This document shows, in pieces, positions 44,524-53,211 of a stretch of 64,000 bases of DNA. The notes beneath the pieces were generated by a model. It did not search any database. It was not told the DNA's origin and saw only the letters and a list, made by a program, of their open reading frames with translations. A program made the position numbers and the translations under genes. This stretch comes from Lacinutrix venerupis (GTDB taxonomy: Bacteria > Bacteroidota > Bacteroidia > Flavobacteriales > Flavobacteriaceae), in the NCBI RefSeq assembly GCF_003663945.1, contig NZ_RCCH01000004.1:248001-312000 (forward strand), read 5' to 3'. Positions within the stretch are counted from its first letter, which is position 1; each line of letters begins with the position of its first letter.

Positions 44524-44557
44524 AATAGCCAATAACATTTTCTAAAAATGCATAACT

Positions 44558-44585
44558 AACGGTTGAGACCGTTAAACGAACTTTT
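44558..44585 (+). repeat. Right end of module 2
   Basis: Hairpin AACGGT-TGAG-ACCGTT merging into the outer arm CGTTAAACGAA and ACTTTTTT. Confidence 0.6.
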
Positions 44586-44593
44586 TTCCAAAA

Positions 44594-44629
44594 CATAAAA
44601 AAAGCACAGTCCTAAAACTGTGCTTTTAA
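44594..44629. terminator. Terminator beside module 2, serving the E2 gene
   Basis: AAAGCACAG / CTGTGCTTT hairpin. Same stem as the terminator beside module 1. Confidence 0.8.
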
Positions 44630-44671
44630 TTTATATATTATTTTAACATATCGGCGTATGCAGAAATTTAT

Positions 44672-46000
44672 TTAAATCTCACGTTTAGTATCCCAAGCTT
44701 CTAAATAATCTTTTACTGCTTTAACAAATTGTCCACCAAGTGCTCCATTTACAACACGATGGTCGTAAGAGTGCGACAAGAACATTCTGTAACGAATACC
44801 TATAAAATCGCCATCTGGTGTTTCTATTACTGCTGGCACTTTACGTATTGCTCCTAAAGCTAAAATTCCTACTTGTGGCTGGTTTATTATTGGAGTTCCC
44901 ATAATACTACCAAAAGTACCTACGTTTGTTACAGTATAAGTTCCTCCTTGTATATCGTCTGGCTTTAATTTATTTTCTCTTGCGCGTTTTGCTAAATCGT
45001 TTACCTGCTTTGTCATGCCAACTAAATTAAGTTGATCTGCATTTTTAATAACTGGCACAATTAAATTGCCATCTGGTAAAGCTGCTGCCATACCCAGATT
45101 AATATTTTTCTTTTTAACAACTGTGTCGCCTTGAAGAGAAATATTCATCATTGGGAAATCGCGTAATGCTTTTGCAATTGCCTCCATAAAAATTGGCGTA
45201 AACGTAAGGTTTTCTCCTTCACGTTTCATAAAACCATCTTTTACCTTTTTTCTCCAATTCCAGATATTTGTAACATCTGCTTCAATAAAACTTTGCACAT
45301 GAGCACTTGTTTGTACACTTTCTACCATATGGTGTGCAATTAATTTGCCCATTCTACTGAGCTCTATAATTTCATCACCTTCAGCAGAAACCACAGGAGC
45401 TGCAGATTTTTTCTTTTCCACTTTAGTTTCTGGTGTAGCTTTTTGTATTGGAGCGTTTTGCGCTACGTTTTGAACCGATTGCTTACCTCTATTTGCAATA
45501 TATGCTTGCATATCTGCTTTAGTAACACGGCCATCTTTTCCTGTTCCTGTAATAGTATCTAATTCTGCTTGAGCAATACCTTCGGCTTTAGCCATATTTT
45601 TTACTAAAGGAGAATAAAATCTATCTCCATTAGAAGTAATTGGAGCTGTACTTTCTTGTGCAGCTACAACTGTTTGAGAAACTTCTGCAGCAGTAGCAGG
45701 TGCTTCTTCAACTACAGTTTCTTCAACCTTTGGAGCTTCAGCAGTAGCACTACCTTCTCCTTCTGTTTCTATAATAGCAATGGTTTGTCCTACTTGTACA
45801 ACATCGTCTACATTAAATAGCACCTCAACTAAAACGCCATCTACTTCACTTGGTACTTCGCTATCTACTTTATCTGTTGCAATTTCTAAAATTGCTTCAT
45901 CTTGTTCTATAGTATCTCCAACTTCTTTTAACCATGAAGTAATTGTTGCTTCAGCAACACTTTCTCCCATTTTCGGTAATTTTAGTTCAAACTTTGCCAT
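44672..46000 (-). CDS. 2-oxo acid dehydrogenase complex E2 acyltransferase
   Basis: 442 residues. A lipoyl domain (Lys44 in EIATDKVDSEVPSEV), a Glu/Ala/Val-rich linker, a peripheral-subunit-binding domain (about 132-172, FYSPLVKNMAKAEGI, GKDGRVTKADMQAYI), a second linker and the catalytic domain with HSYDHRVVNGALGG. It transfers an acyl group to CoA. Branched-chain 2-oxoacid dehydrogenase E2 (BkdB-like) fits best, but pyruvate or 2-oxoglutarate cannot be excluded, as E1 and E3 are not adjacent. TAATTTTG (46045-46038, minus) is a fitting -7 box. Confidence 0.88.
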   Translation of the reverse strand: MAKFELKLPKMGESVAEATITSWLKEVGDTIEQDEAILEIATDKVDSEVPSEVDGVLVEVLFNVDDVVQVGQTIAIIETEGEGSATAEAPKVEETVVEEAPATAAEVSQTVVAAQESTAPITSNGDRFYSPLVKNMAKAEGIAQAELDTITGTGKDGRVTKADMQAYIANRGKQSVQNVAQNAPIQKATPETKVEKKKSAAPVVSAEGDEIIELSRMGKLIAHHMVESVQTSAHVQSFIEADVTNIWNWRKKVKDGFMKREGENLTFTPIFMEAIAKALRDFPMMNISLQGDTVVKKKNINLGMAAALPDGNLIVPVIKNADQLNLVGMTKQVNDLAKRARENKLKPDDIQGGTYTVTNVGTFGSIMGTPIINQPQVGILALGAIRKVPAVIETPDGDFIGIRYRMFLSHSYDHRVVNGALGGQFVKAVKDYLEAWDTKREI

Positions 46001-46037
46001 ATTAATAATAAATGTGTCTTTTTATAATTTTAGAATG

Positions 46038-46045
46038 CAAAATTA
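46038..46045 (-). promoter_or_regulatory. -7 box TAATTTTG of the E2 gene
   Basis: Exact TAnnTTTG match on the minus strand, 37 bases before the ATG. Confidence 0.42.
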
Positions 46046-46113
46046 CTAAAAAATAGTCGATTTATCTGACTATTCAATATAATAATATTTTTACATTTTT
46101 AATATTTTGGTAC

Positions 46114-47217
46114 TTAAAAGCGTATTACCTCACCTCTACTTTTGGAGGAATGACTTCCGAGTATAAAATTAGCGTTTTTTGGAAGTATTTTAAACGATAA
46201 ATTTTTATTTTTTTCTGAAGTTTCCATTTCATCTATAATCGTTTGATAACTAATATAATTAGCATCAAAAATTACTTGTGTATTGTTTTTAATTTTAGAA
46301 ATATCTAAAACAACATCAACAGGTTTTGATAAAATTTTTAATAATGCCTCTTGGTTATTATTTGAAACTAGAGCATAGTTTTTAAATTTTAAAATTTTTG
46401 TAGAATTAGTTTTACCAAACCATTGCGCAAATTGTATTCCTAAAAAAACTAAAGCATCAAAACACCAATTATTTTTAAAATGTTTTTTATAAAATATTTG
46501 CATTGCACCATAAAACCGTTTTGCATAAGTTTTATCTTTTAAAGTACTTTCTCCCTTATAATGTATTACACTTGTTTTCCCGTAGTAATAGCTTTTATAA
46601 CCTGCTTTTTTAATTTTATAACTTAAATCTATGTCCTCGCCGTACATAAAATAGTCTTCGTCAAAACCTTTTACCTCGTTATAAACAGTTTTTTTTAATA
46701 GCATAAAAGCACCTACAAAAACATCTGTTTCGCCTATTTCATTCTCATTTAAATGGTTTGCGTAATAATGCGCATCGTTACCTAATGCTTTTTGTATTGC
46801 TATTTTTGTAATTGGAACATTACGCTTACTTTCTGGCAAAAAAATACCGTTACCATCTATTAATTTGCAACCTACAACACCAACATTATCTTGCATTTTA
46901 GCAAAACTTAATAACGTTTTAAAAGTATTTTCACCAACAACTGTATCTGGGTTTAAAATACATACAAATTCTCCTTTTGCTAATTTTACACCAATATTAT
47001 TACCTTTAGAAAAGCCTAAATTCTCTTTATTTTCAATAAGTTTTACGTTTGGAAAATTTGCTTTTACCATTTTGCAACTATCGTCGTGAGAGTTATTATC
47101 GACTACAATAATTTCTGCTTCAAAATCCTTAATAGCTGCTTCTACACTTTGTAAACACAACTCTAAAAAGTAGCGTACATTATAGTTTAGTATGATTACT
47201 GAAAGTTGCAAATGCAA
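46114..47217 (-). CDS. Family 2 glycosyltransferase
   Basis: 367 residues. GT-A fold at residues 1-250: LSVIILNYNVRYFLELCLQSV start, VVDNNSHDDS, ENLGFSKGNNIG, the metal-binding CILNPDTVV and the acceptor-side DEDYFMYGEDIDLSYKIKKAGY. This is the rhamnosyl/galactofuranosyl-like branch (WbbL-type). The last 110 residues are unusual. Likely surface polysaccharide synthesis at the inner membrane. The start touches the recR stop directly (no gap). Confidence 0.87.
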   Translation of the reverse strand: MHLQLSVIILNYNVRYFLELCLQSVEAAIKDFEAEIIVVDNNSHDDSCKMVKANFPNVKLIENKENLGFSKGNNIGVKLAKGEFVCILNPDTVVGENTFKTLLSFAKMQDNVGVVGCKLIDGNGIFLPESKRNVPITKIAIQKALGNDAHYYANHLNENEIGETDVFVGAFMLLKKTVYNEVKGFDEDYFMYGEDIDLSYKIKKAGYKSYYYGKTSVIHYKGESTLKDKTYAKRFYGAMQIFYKKHFKNNWCFDALVFLGIQFAQWFGKTNSTKILKFKNYALVSNNNQEALLKILSKPVDVVLDISKIKNNTQVIFDANYISYQTIIDEMETSEKNKNLSFKILPKNANFILGSHSSKSRGEVIRF

Positions 47218-47835
47218 TTATTGTTTTAGTGAGGCTTCAAAAGGAATACGATTTAAAATACTGCGTCCTAGTGTAATTTCATCGGCATATTCTAACTCAT
47301 CTCCAACCGAAATTCCTCTTGCTATGGTTGATGTTTGCACTTCTAAACCATTTAACTGTTTAAAGATATAGAAGTTTGTAGTATCGCCTTCCATAGTTGG
47401 ACTTAAAGCAAAAATAAGCTCCTTAACGCTGCCACTTTTAACTTTATTTACCAAACTTACAATATTTAAATCGTGAGGTCCAATGCCTTCTATTGGATTA
47501 ATTTTTCCTCCTAAAACATGGTACAAGCCTTTATGAGATGCTGTATTTTCTATTGCCATAACATCTCGTACATCTTCTACCACACAAATAATATCTTTTT
47601 TTCGTAATGGATTAGAGCATATTTCACAAATTTCTACATCACTAATATTATGGCACGATTTACAAAATTTTAAATCTTCTCGCATTTGTGATAATGCTTG
47701 AGATAAATTTTCTGTTTGCTCTTTAGGTTGTTTTAGTAAATGTAATGCTAAACGCAATGCTGTACGCTTACCAATTCCTGGTAATTGCGATATTTCGTTA
47801 ACGGCATTTTCTAAAAGTTTTGATGAGAATTCCAT
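47218..47835 (-). CDS. recR: Recombination protein RecR
   Basis: 205 residues. RecF-pathway recombination mediator working with RecO and RecF at gaps. Helix-hairpin-helix ([17 protein letters not shown]), zinc finger ([19 protein letters not shown]) and Toprim ([14 protein letters not shown]), all complete. A glycosyltransferase gene follows at zero distance. Confidence 0.95.
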   Translation of the reverse strand: MEFSSKLLENAVNEISQLPGIGKRTALRLALHLLKQPKEQTENLSQALSQMREDLKFCKSCHNISDVEICEICSNPLRKKDIICVVEDVRDVMAIENTASHKGLYHVLGGKINPIEGIGPHDLNIVSLVNKVKSGSVKELIFALSPTMEGDTTNFYIFKQLNGLEVQTSTIARGISVGDELEYADEITLGRSILNRIPFEASLKQ

Positions 47836-47994
47836 AGACTGCGAATTTAAAAATTAGTCAAGACTTTCACTAATTTTCGTGCATCTAAATACTATAAGCT
47901 TAGGTGATTCTACTCATTATATTTCACAATTTTTAAACTACTAACTTACATCTGTAAACTTATTTTGTATTTTGGCAGCAAGAATATAATTTTC

Positions 47995-49464
47995 ATGACA
48001 GCTACTCAAATTTTACTCCTAATTGCAGCCTATTTTGGTGTACTTATTTTAATCTCATATTTTACAGGAAAGGAAGATACAAATGCAGCATTTTTTAAAG
48101 CTAATAAATCTGCTCCATGGTATTTAGTTGCTTTTGGGATGATTGGCGCTTCTTTATCTGGTGTAACTTTCATTTCTGTTCCAGGATTAATTGCCGGTCA
48201 AGAGTTTGCATATATGCAAGGTGTGTTTGGCTTTTTTGTAGGCTACTTAGTAGTTGCTTTTGTACTTATTCCTTTATACTATCGGTTAAACGTTACTTCA
48301 ATTTACCAATATTTAGAAGATCGTTTTGGTGTTGTAAGTTATAAAACTGGCGCCTTTTTCTTTTTATTATCTAGAGTAACCGGTGCTTCTTTTAGACTTT
48401 ACCTAGTAGCATTAGCAATGCAGTATATTGTTTTTGAAAGTTTAGGTGTTCCGTTTTGGATTACAGTAGTTATTTCTATTTTATTAATCTGGCTTTATAC
48501 TAACAAAGGCGGTATTAAAACAATTATTTGGACAGATACTTTACAAACTATTGCTATGTTAACTTGCGTTATTGTAGCTATTATTTTAATACTAAATAAA
48601 TTAGATTGGACTTTAGCCGAAACATTTACTAAGGAAACCTTTAAAAATAAAAGTCAAATTTTCTATTTCGATGATTTTAATAGCAAGATTAATTTCTGGA
48701 AATATTTTATTGGTGGTATTTTTATAACAATTGCTATGACAGGCTTAGACCAAGATATGATGCAAAAAAACTTAACCTGTAAAACTGCCAACGAATCTAA
48801 AAAGAACATGCTTTCTATGTCTGTTTTATTGGTTGTTGTAAATCTTATTTTTTTAACACTTGGTGCTTTATTATTTATTTACGCAGACCAATTTAGTGTA
48901 GCAATACCAGAGTTAAATGGCGTAACTAGAACAGATTTACTGTTTCCAGAAATAGCCATGAATCAAGGTCTTGGAAAAGGTTTAGCTATAACATTTATTA
49001 TTGGTTTAATTGCTGCTGCTTATAGTAGTGCAGATAGTGCCTTAACATCTTTAACCACATCTTTTTCTGTAGATTTTTTAGACATTGAAAAAAAACCAAT
49101 TGAAGCGCAAAAACCTTTACGCAAAAAAGTGCACGTAGCTGTATCTATTTTACTTATTGTTGTTGTAGTAATTTTTAATTATTTAGAAGGAAGCGTGGTA
49201 AGCAACCTCTTTAAATTTGCAACGTTTACCTACGGCCCTTTACTTGGTCTTTTTGCTTTTGGAATTTTAACTAAAAGAAATATTAAAGACAAATATGTGT
49301 GGATTATTGGTTTGGTATCAATAACAATAACCTATTTAATAACACTAGCGCCTGCCGCTTTTTCTAACAGTTTTATAGGTAACTATGCGTTTCATTGGGA
49401 AATTTTACCATTAAATGGATTAATTACTTTTCTTGGTTTGTTATTAATTTCTAAAAGAAAGTAA
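47995..49464 (+). CDS. Sodium:solute symporter family transporter
   Basis: 489 residues from the ATG at 47995 (MTATQILLLIAAYFGVL). A TTG ten codons earlier was rejected because its extra residues (MYFGSKNIIF) are not part of the usual start and overlap the promoter region. About 13 transmembrane helices. The SSS features FKANKSAPWYLVAFGMIGASLSGVTFISVPG, YLEDRFG and the sodium-site region AAAYSSADSALTSL (Ser/Ala-rich) are present. Substrate unknown (sugar, amino acid, nucleoside or sialic-acid like). Confidence 0.88.
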   Translation: MTATQILLLIAAYFGVLILISYFTGKEDTNAAFFKANKSAPWYLVAFGMIGASLSGVTFISVPGLIAGQEFAYMQGVFGFFVGYLVVAFVLIPLYYRLNVTSIYQYLEDRFGVVSYKTGAFFFLLSRVTGASFRLYLVALAMQYIVFESLGVPFWITVVISILLIWLYTNKGGIKTIIWTDTLQTIAMLTCVIVAIILILNKLDWTLAETFTKETFKNKSQIFYFDDFNSKINFWKYFIGGIFITIAMTGLDQDMMQKNLTCKTANESKKNMLSMSVLLVVVNLIFLTLGALLFIYADQFSVAIPELNGVTRTDLLFPEIAMNQGLGKGLAITFIIGLIAAAYSSADSALTSLTTSFSVDFLDIEKKPIEAQKPLRKKVHVAVSILLIVVVVIFNYLEGSVVSNLFKFATFTYGPLLGLFAFGILTKRNIKDKYVWIIGLVSITITYLITLAPAAFSNSFIGNYAFHWEILPLNGLITFLGLLLISKRK

Positions 49465-49518
49465 TTTTACACTTAAAACTTATTAATTTATTTTCTCAAA
49501 TAATTAAATGTAAAATTA

Positions 49519-49881
49519 TTAATATTGATTTGTAGAAAGCATTACTAAGGTACAGGCAACTTCAAACTCAATATTGTTATCTCTTAAAATTGAATAAAAC
49601 TCAGGATTTTCTGTTCCTGGATTAAAAATTACGCGCCTTGGCTGTAAAGACAATATATAGTTGTAATACTGCTCCTGCCTTTTAGGATTTAAATACAATG
49701 TTACCGTATCTATATTATTATATTGTTTTAACTCTGTATCTATTACAATACCATTTACCACTCCTTCTCGCAAACCAAAAGCTACAGTTTCATGCTTATA
49801 ATTATTTAACTTTTTAATAGCCATATTAGAATATCTTTCTGGTTTTGTTGAAGCACCAATAACTAATGTTTTCTTACTCAT
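49519..49881 (-). CDS. CoA-binding domain protein
   Basis: 120 residues, a single Rossmann CoA-binding domain (VIGASTKPERYSNMAI, VFNPGTEN-like IFNPGTENPEF). Probably binds CoA or a nucleotide; function unknown. Divergent from the outer-membrane barrel gene. Confidence 0.85.
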   Translation of the reverse strand: MSKKTLVIGASTKPERYSNMAIKKLNNYKHETVAFGLREGVVNGIVIDTELKQYNNIDTVTLYLNPKRQEQYYNYILSLQPRRVIFNPGTENPEFYSILRDNNIEFEVACTLVMLSTNQY

Positions 49882-49906
49882 ATTTAATTGTGTTAAAATT
49901 TTAAAA

Positions 49907-49926
49907 GTTACGCAAATAAGCGTAAC
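49907..49926. promoter_or_regulatory. Inverted repeat GTTACGC-N6-GCGTAAC between divergent genes
   Basis: Perfect 7-bp dyad with a 6-base spacer in the 112-bp gap between the CoA-binding gene and the outer-membrane barrel gene. A repressor operator is plausible. It contains no terminator T run. Confidence 0.4.
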
Positions 49927-49993
49927 AAATTATAAAAGTAGTCGTCTATAGTATTAATAACAAACATCAATCAATCAAAAATCAACCAAACCA

Positions 49994-52471
49994 ATGAAAA
50001 AACTAATAGGTATTTGCTTATTTCTAATAGCAACTTTAGTACAAGCACAAACGGCAACAAAAAATCCTTTAATTTTTAAAAACGGAATTATTACAGGTAA
50101 AGTTTTAGACGGAACACTTAATCAACCTATACCGTACGTAAATATTGTAATTCGCGATTTAAACGGAAAAATTATTACAGGAAGCATTACTAACGACGAC
50201 GGTACATTTTACATGGATAACATTCCAGAAGGCACTACAACTGTTAGTATAGAATATTTAGGCTTTAAAACTGTAAGTAGAAAAATAACCATAGACAAAG
50301 ACAATAATAAAATTGATTTTGGAGAAGTTAAAATATTTGAATCTGCAACAAGCTTAGACGAGGTAGAACTTACTGCAGAAGTTTCTACAATACAGCAAAA
50401 AGTAGACAGAAAAGTAATTACAGTAGGAAAAGACTTAACAACTTCTGGACCTACTGCAAGCGATATTATGAACAATCTACCAAGCGTTAGTGTCGACTCT
50501 CAATCTGGCGCAGTTAGCTTACGTGGTAATGCAAATGTACGCGTTATGGTAGACGGAAAACTTTCTAATATTCCTGCAGCACAATTATTAAAACAAATAC
50601 CATCAACATCTATTAAAAGTATCGAGTTAATTACTAATCCTTCTGCTAAATATAATCCAGAAGGTATGAGTGGATTAATAAATATAGTCTTAAAAAAGAA
50701 TATAAAAATTGGCTTTAACGGAAACATTAACTTAGGTTTAAATTACCAAGATAATGCCAGATTTAATAGCTCTATAGATATGAATTACCGAAACGGAAAA
50801 TTAAACTTCTATGGTAGTTATGGAAATAACATTGCTAAAAATAACAATACAGGATTAATTAGCAGACCAGATAACAACTCTGAGCAACAATTTAGTTTTC
50901 TTGATAATAGAAAAAACCATCTATTTAAAGCTGGTGTAGATTTTTATTTAAACGATAAAAACACCATTTCTTTTTTTACAAACCAAAGTATTACAGACTC
51001 TAAAAACTTAGGTAATACAGATGCCTTATTTTACAACACACCAAGCCTAAACCAATATCAAACATTTAATAATGTAAACGATAATAATTCGTCTCAATAC
51101 AATTTTGACTATAAATTAGAATTTGAAAAAGAAGGATCGAATATAGAATTAGAAATAGATTATAATGTTTTTGACCAACAAGAAGATGCCGATTTTAGGT
51201 TTTCGAGTGCAACAGATTTAAACAATTATTTAGATTTTGTAACAACAGATAGAGAAAGTACAACCATAAATTTAGATTATGTTAATCCGCTAAGTGATAC
51301 AGCTAAATTAGAATTAGGTTTACAGGCAAGATTATTTAATACAAATATAGATTACAATTCTACAGGAATTTCTTTAAACCAAATGGGCGTATTTAGGCCA
51401 ACACCTAGCACTGTTTTCGATTACACTAGAGACATATACTCTGCATATGCTACTTATGGTAAAACTTTAGATAGATGGACCTATCAAATTGGTGTTCGTG
51501 CAGAAAATGTTCAAGTTATAGCAGATGCTTTATCTACGGAAGCAACCGGAGAAACAAATTTAATTTCTTTTGATAATGATTATTTTCAAGTATATCCTTC
51601 TGCATTTTTTACCTATACTCCATCCGAAAAAAACTCATACCAATTAAGTTTTAGTCGTCGCGTAGATAGACCAGGAATTGGACAAGTAAATCCTATTAGA
51701 GAGTGGAGCACTCCATTAATATCTTCTTTTGGAAACCAAAATTTAGAACCACAATTTACTAATTCTATAGAGTTAAATTATACTAGACAATTAGAAAACG
51801 GTAGCATTACAGGAGGTGTTTTTTATAGAGCCATACAAGACGAAATAAACCAAGGTATAACTATAGACAGAACCGATGTTACTTCGGGACGTCAAATTTT
51901 AACTCATAATAATTATGATGATACTGCTGCGTACGGTGTAGAATTATCTAGCAATTATAGACCAACAAAATGGTGGAGTTTAAATGCTAGTTTTGATGCC
52001 TATTTACAAACACAAAAAGGTATTACAGAAGTTCTTTCTACTCCATTAGAAACTGCTACAATTGCAGATATTCAAACTAATGTTATTGAAGTAGATAATA
52101 TTGCCTATAATTTTAGAATATTTAATAACTTTAAAGTAACTAAAAAATTAAGCTTATCTGCTTTTGCTTTTTATCGTGGTGCTGCAGAAGACTTACAGTT
52201 TAAAAGCGAACCTATGTACTTTGTAAATTTAGGAGCTAGACATGATTTTGCAGACGGCAAAGGCTCTTTTAGTTTAAATTTTAACGATATTTTTAATACC
52301 CAAGAATTTGGCTTTACAGGCAATAGACCATTTAAACAAGTAGGCGCATTTAATTGGGAAAGCCAAACTATTTTCGCAGGTTTATCTTATAGATTTGGAG
52401 GAGGTAAATACAGAGCAAAGTCGAGAAAAAACAGAGATAATAATGAAAAATCTGGAGGCGGATTTTTATAG
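49994..52471 (+). CDS. Outer-membrane beta-barrel receptor with carboxypeptidase-like domain
   Basis: 825 residues: signal peptide (to VQAQ), carboxypeptidase-like regulatory domain (about 35-115: GKVLDGTLNQPIPYVNIVI, GTFYMDNIPEG), a plug-like region (SDIMNNLPSVSVDSQSG, VRVMVDGK) and a large C-terminal barrel (about 250-800). It matches the outer-membrane barrel family (OMP_b-brl_3) rather than a SusC receptor. No SusD gene is adjacent. The end (GGGKYRAKSRKNRDNNEKSGG) is Gly/Lys/Arg-rich and does not end in the usual aromatic residue. Substrate unknown. Confidence 0.86.
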   Translation: MKKLIGICLFLIATLVQAQTATKNPLIFKNGIITGKVLDGTLNQPIPYVNIVIRDLNGKIITGSITNDDGTFYMDNIPEGTTTVSIEYLGFKTVSRKITIDKDNNKIDFGEVKIFESATSLDEVELTAEVSTIQQKVDRKVITVGKDLTTSGPTASDIMNNLPSVSVDSQSGAVSLRGNANVRVMVDGKLSNIPAAQLLKQIPSTSIKSIELITNPSAKYNPEGMSGLINIVLKKNIKIGFNGNINLGLNYQDNARFNSSIDMNYRNGKLNFYGSYGNNIAKNNNTGLISRPDNNSEQQFSFLDNRKNHLFKAGVDFYLNDKNTISFFTNQSITDSKNLGNTDALFYNTPSLNQYQTFNNVNDNNSSQYNFDYKLEFEKEGSNIELEIDYNVFDQQEDADFRFSSATDLNNYLDFVTTDRESTTINLDYVNPLSDTAKLELGLQARLFNTNIDYNSTGISLNQMGVFRPTPSTVFDYTRDIYSAYATYGKTLDRWTYQIGVRAENVQVIADALSTEATGETNLISFDNDYFQVYPSAFFTYTPSEKNSYQLSFSRRVDRPGIGQVNPIREWSTPLISSFGNQNLEPQFTNSIELNYTRQLENGSITGGVFYRAIQDEINQGITIDRTDVTSGRQILTHNNYDDTAAYGVELSSNYRPTKWWSLNASFDAYLQTQKGITEVLSTPLETATIADIQTNVIEVDNIAYNFRIFNNFKVTKKLSLSAFAFYRGAAEDLQFKSEPMYFVNLGARHDFADGKGSFSLNFNDIFNTQEFGFTGNRPFKQVGAFNWESQTIFAGLSYRFGGGKYRAKSRKNRDNNEKSGGGFL

Positions 52472-52497
52472 AAAATATTTAAGATGCTAATTAGTTT

Positions 52498-52543
52498 TAA
52501 TGGCAATACAGAAAGTTAATGGTTAGTGTATGTATTGCTATTA
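52498..52543 (+). promoter_or_regulatory. Long hairpin in the 3' UTR of the outer-membrane receptor gene
   Basis: TAATGGCAATACA / TGTATTGCTATTA, 13 bp with one G-T pair and a 20-base loop, just before the terminator. Its ATTGCTATTAA arm is complementary over 11 bases to TTAATAGCAAT (52735-52745) in the RNA-like unit B. Confidence 0.4.
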
Positions 52544-52548
52544 AACAA

Positions 52549-52582
52549 GAAAACCCAAGACTTGATCAGTCTTGGGTTTTTG
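52549..52582 (+). terminator. Terminator of the outer-membrane receptor gene
   Basis: AAACCCAAGACT / AGTCTTGGGTTT, 12-bp stem with T run. Confidence 0.87.
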
Positions 52583-52676
52583 ATTTTGTAAGAATTTTAA
52601 ACCAAAAAAAATCCAAATAATAGTTAAATAAATACTAAATATTGAAAATCAATAAGTTACAAATAAAAAAACGTTA

Positions 52677-52782
52677 TATCTTTGTATCAATTAATTCTTT
52701 AATACAGTTTTTCATTAAATAGTTATTGAGTTGATTAATAGCAATTAAATCCTGAAGCAACAGCTTCAGGATTTTTTATGTT
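52677..52782 (+). ncRNA. Small-RNA-like unit B
   Basis: TATCTTTG (52677-52684), an exact TAnnTTTG box, then about 65 bases, then AATCCTGAAGC / GCTTCAGGATT with T run (52747-52778). No ORF of note. It shares TGATTAATAGCA before the terminator with unit C. The TTG box is missing. Confidence 0.4.
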
Positions 52783-52802
52783 TTATCATTTATTATGCAC
52801 GC

Positions 52803-52992
52803 AGTGTTAAAATATGTTAAATGCTGATTTTCAGTGTAATAAAATTTAATTTTGAGCGTCTATATAAAAAAGCAACACAGTTAACGAATACATTTAGTTT
52901 GAATTAGTCTTCCATTAAAACGTTCGTAAACACGTTAGTTTATATGATTAATAGCAGAAAATCCCAATGTTATGCATTGGGATTTTTATTTT
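52803..52992 (+). ncRNA. Small-RNA-like unit C (tandem relative of D)
   Basis: Repeat with unit D: GTTAAA...TGTTAAA at the left, TTTGAATTAGTCTTCCA at 52908-52924, then terminator AATCCCAATG / CATTGGGATT with T run (52970-52992). Probable RNA starts near 52915 and ends near 52990, about 75 nt. The -7 box TTAGTTTG is imperfect. Confidence 0.4.
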
Positions 52993-53004
52993 AAAACACA
53001 CATA

Positions 53005-53198
53005 AACGTTAAAGTCTGTTAAAGTGCATTTGTTTAACGCAATAAAAAATGAAAACACGCATCTTAAATAGAACACAACTTATAAATACGAATAATTAAA
53101 TTTGAATTAGTCTTCCACTTTAAAATTCGATAATAACTTAATTTTTTGTTTATAATAAAAAATCCCAATGCCTTATAACATTGGGATTTTTTTATTGT
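53005..53198 (+). ncRNA. Small-RNA-like unit D
   Basis: Second tandem unit. TAAATTTG (53096-53103) is an exact TAnnTTTG box, followed by the shared AATTAGTCTTCCA and terminator AATCCCAATG / CATTGGGATT with a longer loop and T run (53159-53195). It also faces the fabH gene end at 53212 and may terminate that gene. About 90 nt RNA predicted. Confidence 0.42.
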
Positions 53199-53211
53199 TA
53201 TATTTTATGTG

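Larger units (their letters stand above)
43729..44585. mobile_element. Cassette-like module 2 (T9SS protein cargo) bounded by inverted repeats
   Basis: Outer perfect 11-bp inverted repeats TTCGTTTAACG (43733-43743) and CGTTAAACGAA (44570-44580). They contain GTTTAAC and GTTAAAC, exact matches to the integron attC core consensus RYYYAAC / GTTRRRY. The left end (36 bases) matches module 1 at about 32 positions, and the right end ACCG-TTAAACGAACTTTT matches module 1 at 17 of 18. Hairpins CGTTGAT / ATCAACG (43756-43773) and AACGGT / ACCGTT (44558-44573) lie inside the ends. As in module 1, a GCACAG/CTGTGC terminator follows at once. The cargo is unrelated to the TIR gene. Confidence 0.55.

Noticed and set aside
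47965-47994. TTG start of the symporter at 47965
   Set aside because: The extension is unlike symporter N-termini and falls in the probable promoter; ATG at 47995 is preferred.
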